A stretch of DNA of 64,000 nt, from assembly GCA_963665265.2 (NCBI GenBank), contig CAXXHQ010000001.1, positions 1 through 64,000 of the forward strand, given 5' to 3'. Every line of letters begins with the position of its first letter. Within the stretch, counting starts at the first letter, position 1. The position numbers were made by a program, and so were the translations under genes. This stretch comes from CAXXHQ01 sp963665265 (GTDB lineage Bacteria > Planctomycetota > Planctomycetia > Pirellulales > Thermoguttaceae). Of the stretch, positions 60,716 to 64,000 are shown in pieces. The notes beneath the pieces are model-generated. The model saw only the letters and a list, made by a program, of their open reading frames with translations. It was not told the origin of the DNA and searched no databases.

Positions 60716-61270
60716 ATGAATCTGGATAAAATTGCGTTATTGCTCGTCGATATCCAAAACGATTATTTTCCCGGCGGCAAGATGGAACTGGAAGGGAGCG
60801 TCGAGGCAAGTTTTGCGGCGAAGCGAACATTGGACCACTTCCGGCGGTTACGGAAACCGGTCGTCCACATCCAACACGTCTCGACACGTCCTGGGGCGAC
60901 TTTTTTCCTGCCAGGGACGCCGGGAGTCGAGATTCACGAAAACGTTCGGCCTGCCGAAGGAGAGCCTGTTTTCCAGAAAAGCTTTCCCAACAGTTTTCGA
61001 GAAACGCCTCTCTTAAACTATTTGCGGGAGCAAGGGGCGGAACGCCTCGTCATTTGCGGCATGATGACGCACATGTGCATCGACGCTACGACGCGAGCGG
61101 CGTTCGATTTCGGTTTTGAATGTGCGGTGGTCGGAGAAGCCTGCGCGACGCGTCAGTTAGCGCTGGGCGAAGAGGTTGTTCCCGCCAAACACGTACACCT
61201 AGCCTTTTTGGCCGCATTGGGGGCGGTATACGCCAAGCTGGTCACGGCGGCGGACGTTGCCGCGGAATAG
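60716..61270 (+). CDS. Isochorismatase-family cysteine hydrolase
   Basis: Asp in LLLVDIQNDYF, Lys in FQKSFPNSF, and Cys in MTHMCIDATTRA give the family triad; the pair GVEIHENV and the C-terminal helix agree. It resembles nicotinamidase-like or YcaC-type hydrolases, and the real substrate is unknown. It is a second, unrelated copy in the window (the other is at 51,053). At 184 residues it is normal. Confidence 0.85.
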   Translation: MNLDKIALLLVDIQNDYFPGGKMELEGSVEASFAAKRTLDHFRRLRKPVVHIQHVSTRPGATFFLPGTPGVEIHENVRPAEGEPVFQKSFPNSFRETPLLNYLREQGAERLVICGMMTHMCIDATTRAAFDFGFECAVVGEACATRQLALGEEVVPAKHVHLAFLAALGAVYAKLVTAADVAAE

Positions 61271-61291
61271 CGCGGCGTTAGCCAGACAATG

Positions 61292-61320
61292 CACTGGCTG
61301 ACAAGCAGCCAGTGGCACCC
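61292..61320 (+). repeat. Intergenic palindrome with GGCACCC tail
   Basis: CACTGGCTG pairs with CAGCCAGTG across ACAAG, followed by GCACCC. A similar one, GGCCACGCAAGCGTGGCC with ATGGCACCC, lies at 62,174-62,200. Confidence 0.6.
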
Positions 61321-61351
61321 AACCGCATGAAATGTCCGGGAAACGCTCTGG

Positions 61352-62011
61352 TTACTTAAGAAGCTTGGCCGATTTGATGACGATCGTCTCACGGGGCGTG
61401 CTATCGCATTTTTTGTCGTCATCGACGGTCGGCGTCGAGGCTATTTTGTCGACCACGTCCATGCCGTCGATGACTTCGCCGAATGCGCAGTAGCCCGAGC
61501 CTTGCGGCGTGGGATCGCGGTAGTCGAATTCGGTGTTATCATTGACATTGATCATAAATTCGCAGGACGCGCTATCGGGATAGTCAGGATGCCGAACCAT
61601 GGTGATGGTTTTGCGACGATTTTTCAGGCCGGAGATTTGCGACTCGTTGCGGATGGAGCGTTGCGCCTCTTTGGGCTGAAAACGTTCGTCATAGACGCCG
61701 GCGACGAACCCTTGGTTTGCGAAGGCCTGGTGAACGAGGGTTCCGTCGTAGAATCCGGCCTCGACGTAGCTGACGAAATTACGGACCGTGTTCGGGGCGC
61801 TCTGCTCGTCGAGGCGGACGGTGATTTTTCCGTAAGTCGTTTCGAGAAGGACCGTGGGGGCTTTGGCGGCGTCGGTCAGCGGCTTGGCGTCTTCTTTCGC
61901 GACTCCGGGAATCGAAGCGGCGGTTGAATCGCTCTTCTTTCCTCCGCAACCGGCGAAGCAAACGAGGACAAATAACGCGAGAAGCGAAACATGGCGATTG
62001 AAGGCGTTCAT
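61352..62011 (-). CDS. Cyclophilin-type peptidyl-prolyl isomerase lipoprotein
   Basis: ATG at 62,011 begins a lipoprotein signal (SLLALFVLVCFAGC). The cyclophilin domain shows TTYGKITVRLDEQSAPNTVRNF, FMINVNDN and YCAFGEVIDGMDVVDKI. The usual FHRVI segment reads VHQAFAN, so some active-site residues differ from canonical cyclophilins and activity may be weak. The protein is probably anchored in the membrane, facing the periplasm. Confidence 0.85.
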   Translation of the reverse strand: MNAFNRHVSLLALFVLVCFAGCGGKKSDSTAASIPGVAKEDAKPLTDAAKAPTVLLETTYGKITVRLDEQSAPNTVRNFVSYVEAGFYDGTLVHQAFANQGFVAGVYDERFQPKEAQRSIRNESQISGLKNRRKTITMVRHPDYPDSASCEFMINVNDNTEFDYRDPTPQGSGYCAFGEVIDGMDVVDKIASTPTVDDDKKCDSTPRETIVIKSAKLLK

Positions 62012-62243
62012 CCGTTCGGCTCCGTCCAAACAAGAAACAATGAAGATGCCCGTATGATCCTCGGAAACGGCGCCGGAATCAATGGGGAAAACGGCGATTT
62101 CAGGGATTGGTCGCGGAAAGGGGCGATCGCCGCCCGTCAAGCCGCAGAGATGTACTCCCAAAGACCGCTACATGGCCACGCAAGCGTGGCCATGGCACCC
62201 ACGGAACGCCACAGAGGGCGTTCCCTACAGGTTTGAACGGGTT
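62012..62243 (+). repeat. Intergenic palindromes between the cyclophilin and dapA
   Basis: The stretch contains GGCCACGCAAGCGTGGCC (62,174-62,191) and GGAACGCCACAGAGGGCGTTCC followed by CTACAG (62,203-62,229), the latter identical to the unit at 49,367. No gene is seen. Confidence 0.7.
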
Positions 62244-63128
62244 TTACAGCGCGCCGTACGTTTGCAGGGTGGACCGCAACTTGGCTTCTTCTTGCTCGTT
62301 GAGCGCGATCATAGGCATCCGTAGTTCGCCAGTGTCGCGTCCAAGCATTTTCATGGCGGCCTTAATCGGAATCGGGTTGGTCGAAAGGCCGAGCATATCA
62401 CGGCAAAGCGGGAAGAGCTTGTGGTGCCATTTTCGGGCCTCGGCCACGTCGCTTCGCTCGTAGGCTTGGATCAAAGCGAGCATGTCCTTCGGGAAGATGT
62501 TTCCGACGACCGAAATGACGCCGCGACCGCCGATGGAGAGCAACGGCAAAGTTAGGCTATCATCGCCGCTCAAAACGGTCAGATCGGTGGCGCTGATGAT
62601 CTGCGAGGCTTGGTCAAGCGAGCCGGTGGCCTCTTTGACCATCGTGACGTTTTTCAATTCGGCAAGGCGAATGATGGTCGAGGGCTCGATATTCTTGGCG
62701 GTTCGCCCGGGAATGTTGTAGACGCAGATCGGAATATCGACCGCTTCGGCCAAGCATTTGAAGTGTTGGTAGAAGCCTTCTTGGGTCGGTTTGTTGTAGT
62801 AAGGGGCGACGACCAAAGCGGCGTCGGCGCCGGACTTGGCCGCCCAGCGAGTAAGACGAAGGGCTTCGTCGGTGCAGTTCGAGCCGGTGCCGGGCATAAC
62901 CTTGATTCGGCCGGCGGCGGCTTCGATTACGGCCGAGATGACCCGTTCATGCTCCGGATGGGAAAGGGTCGGCGATTCGCCGGTAGTTCCCACCGGACAG
63001 ACGCAGGTCGTGCCGGCGGCGATCTGGAACTCGACTTGCTCTTGCAAGGTCTTGATATCGACTTGCCCATCGCGGAAGGGAGTGGTAATAGCTACGGACA
63101 AACCGGCAAAGGATTCGCTGCGTGTCAT
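62244..63128 (-). CDS. dapA: 4-hydroxy-tetrahydrodipicolinate synthase
   Basis: DapA condenses pyruvate and aspartate semialdehyde in lysine and diaminopimelate synthesis. Motifs are GTTGESPTLS, VAPYYNKPTQEG, the Tyr in CVYNIPGRT, and the Schiff-base Lys in VKEATGS. The length of 294 residues is normal. It is upstream of pdxJ on the minus strand in layout but each has its own start; co-transcription from pdxJ is possible. Confidence 0.97.
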   Translation of the reverse strand: MTRSESFAGLSVAITTPFRDGQVDIKTLQEQVEFQIAAGTTCVCPVGTTGESPTLSHPEHERVISAVIEAAAGRIKVMPGTGSNCTDEALRLTRWAAKSGADAALVVAPYYNKPTQEGFYQHFKCLAEAVDIPICVYNIPGRTAKNIEPSTIIRLAELKNVTMVKEATGSLDQASQIISATDLTVLSGDDSLTLPLLSIGGRGVISVVGNIFPKDMLALIQAYERSDVAEARKWHHKLFPLCRDMLGLSTNPIPIKAAMKMLGRDTGELRMPMIALNEQEEAKLRSTLQTYGAL

Positions 63129-63190
63129 GTGAATTCTTGGAAATGGTGTTGGAGCGATGGGAAAGCGTAAATACGAACGGGCAAGACCCG

Positions 63191-63907
63191 CTATTTTTCG
63201 ATCAGCGACTTCATGTCGCGGACTGCGCGTTCAAGGCCGACCATAACGGCTCGGGCAATAATGCTGTGTCCGATGTTCAACTCGTGCATCCCTTTAATAC
63301 GGGCGACGGGAAGAACGTTGTGGTAGTTTAGACCGTGTCCGGCATGGAGCGCCATGCCCAATCCTCGGACGGCGGCGCCGGCTTCGACCAGCTTGGCGAG
63401 TTCGGCATCACGTTCGGCGGGAGTCTTCGCGTCGGCGTACCGGCCGGTATGGAGTTCGACGGCCTCGGCTTTGATTCGGGCCGACTCTTCGACCTGCCGG
63501 AGGTCGGGATCGATAAACATGCTGACGGCGACGCCTTGGTCTTGAAGACGGCGAGTCGCGTCGGCGACGCGCTGGCGATTGCCGACCACATCGAGCCCCC
63601 CTTCGGTCGTCACCTCTTGGCGCCGCTCGGGGACTAAAGTGGCCTGATCGGGCTTCACCTCGCAGGCGATGGCGACGATCTCCTCGTTGCAAGCAAGTTC
63701 GAGATTCAACTTGGCGACGACGGTCTGGCGAAGTATGCGGAGGTCGCGGTCGCAGATATGGCGTCGATCTTCGCGCAAGTGGATGGTAATGCCGTCGGCA
63801 CCGCCGAGAACGGCCAAGGCCGCCGCCCAAACCGGATCAGGCTCATAGGTTTGCCGAGCTTGGCGAACAGTGGCGACGTGGTCGATATTGACGCCTAAAT
63901 CAGGCAT
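63191..63907 (-). CDS. pdxJ: Pyridoxine 5'-phosphate synthase
   Basis: PdxJ makes pyridoxine phosphate from an aminoacetone phosphate and deoxyxylulose phosphate. N-terminal LGVNIDHVATVRQAR, GADGITIHLREDRRHI, and C-terminal LHAGHGLNYHNV and LNIGHSIIARAVMVGL are all diagnostic. At 238 residues the length is normal. It precedes dapA by 63 bases. Confidence 0.97.
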   Translation of the reverse strand: MPDLGVNIDHVATVRQARQTYEPDPVWAAALAVLGGADGITIHLREDRRHICDRDLRILRQTVVAKLNLELACNEEIVAIACEVKPDQATLVPERRQEVTTEGGLDVVGNRQRVADATRRLQDQGVAVSMFIDPDLRQVEESARIKAEAVELHTGRYADAKTPAERDAELAKLVEAGAAVRGLGMALHAGHGLNYHNVLPVARIKGMHELNIGHSIIARAVMVGLERAVRDMKSLIEK

Positions 63908-64000
63908 GGCAGGCTCATCGAGGGAGGAAAACGCGAGGATACGCCGCTCCGAACGGCCAAGGGCCTCTTCGCGAGCAACTAGTCATTATAACGGTAAAAA
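63908..64000. other. Right edge
   Basis: No gene is seen in the last 93 bases. Confidence 0.5.

Overview
The window looks like a chromosomal segment of an uncultured planctomycete (Planctomycetota, perhaps Pirellulales-like). The lineage is inferred from gene content: an hpnC-hpnD-hpnE squalene cluster divergent from ispH, a DUF11-repeat envelope protein, a DUF1570-type HExxH protein, a long FHA/coiled-coil membrane protein, small zinc-ribbon proteins, and many intergenic palindromes. No rRNA or marker gene fixes the taxonomy.

Bases 1 to about 15,476 are the right-hand part of an integrated, prophage-like element. All its protein genes are on the minus strand and tightly packed, often with ATGA or TGATG overlaps. 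It carries a papain-like peptidase (cut by the window edge), a sigma factor, two small AT-rich membrane genes, a GNAT acetyltransferase, a DUF1064-type nuclease, a winged-helix protein, an HD hydrolase broken by an in-frame TAG, a DUF5131 (Gp37/Gp68) protein, a Cys-rich zinc protein, a PAPS-reductase-like PP-loop enzyme, an ASCH protein, two CsrA-type proteins, a replication-initiator-like protein with an internal iteron/AT-rich block, and a tyrosine integrase. The integrase lies next to the 3' end of a tRNA-Asp gene, the likely attachment site. The intergenic DNA around the integrase holds two tRNA-like RNAs with abnormal anticodon arms and several strongly paired RNA structures that match no family I recognise. 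This is the most novel part of the window. No virion genes are visible; they may lie left of base 1.

From about 15.5 kb onward the window is host chromosome: leuC-leuD; a methyltransferase; DUF11 and DUF1570 exported proteins; a FabH-like synthase; a lipase-like lipoprotein; a SulP transporter; a LamB-like porin; a MarC protein; a patatin phospholipase; an HtrA-type protease; a DksA/TraR zinc-finger protein; an FHA protein; a sugar-isomerase-like TIM barrel; queF-queC-queE for 7-deazaguanine (queuosine) synthesis; hpnCDE and ispH for isoprenoid/squalene synthesis; an enolase-superfamily protein without the usual catalytic residues; CBS, SDR and isochorismatase-like proteins; an RND efflux pair whose permease is split by a one-base frameshift; a 6-phosphofructokinase; aroA; a cyclophilin lipoprotein; dapA and pdxJ.

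Host intergenic regions contain a dispersed family of short palindromes with variable arms and a fixed CCTACA-type tail. In two cases the tail provides the stop codon of the neighbouring gene. Several reading frames are broken by single-base indels (near 100, 707, 860 and 54,540). These may be assembly errors or real lesions, and the sequence alone cannot decide.
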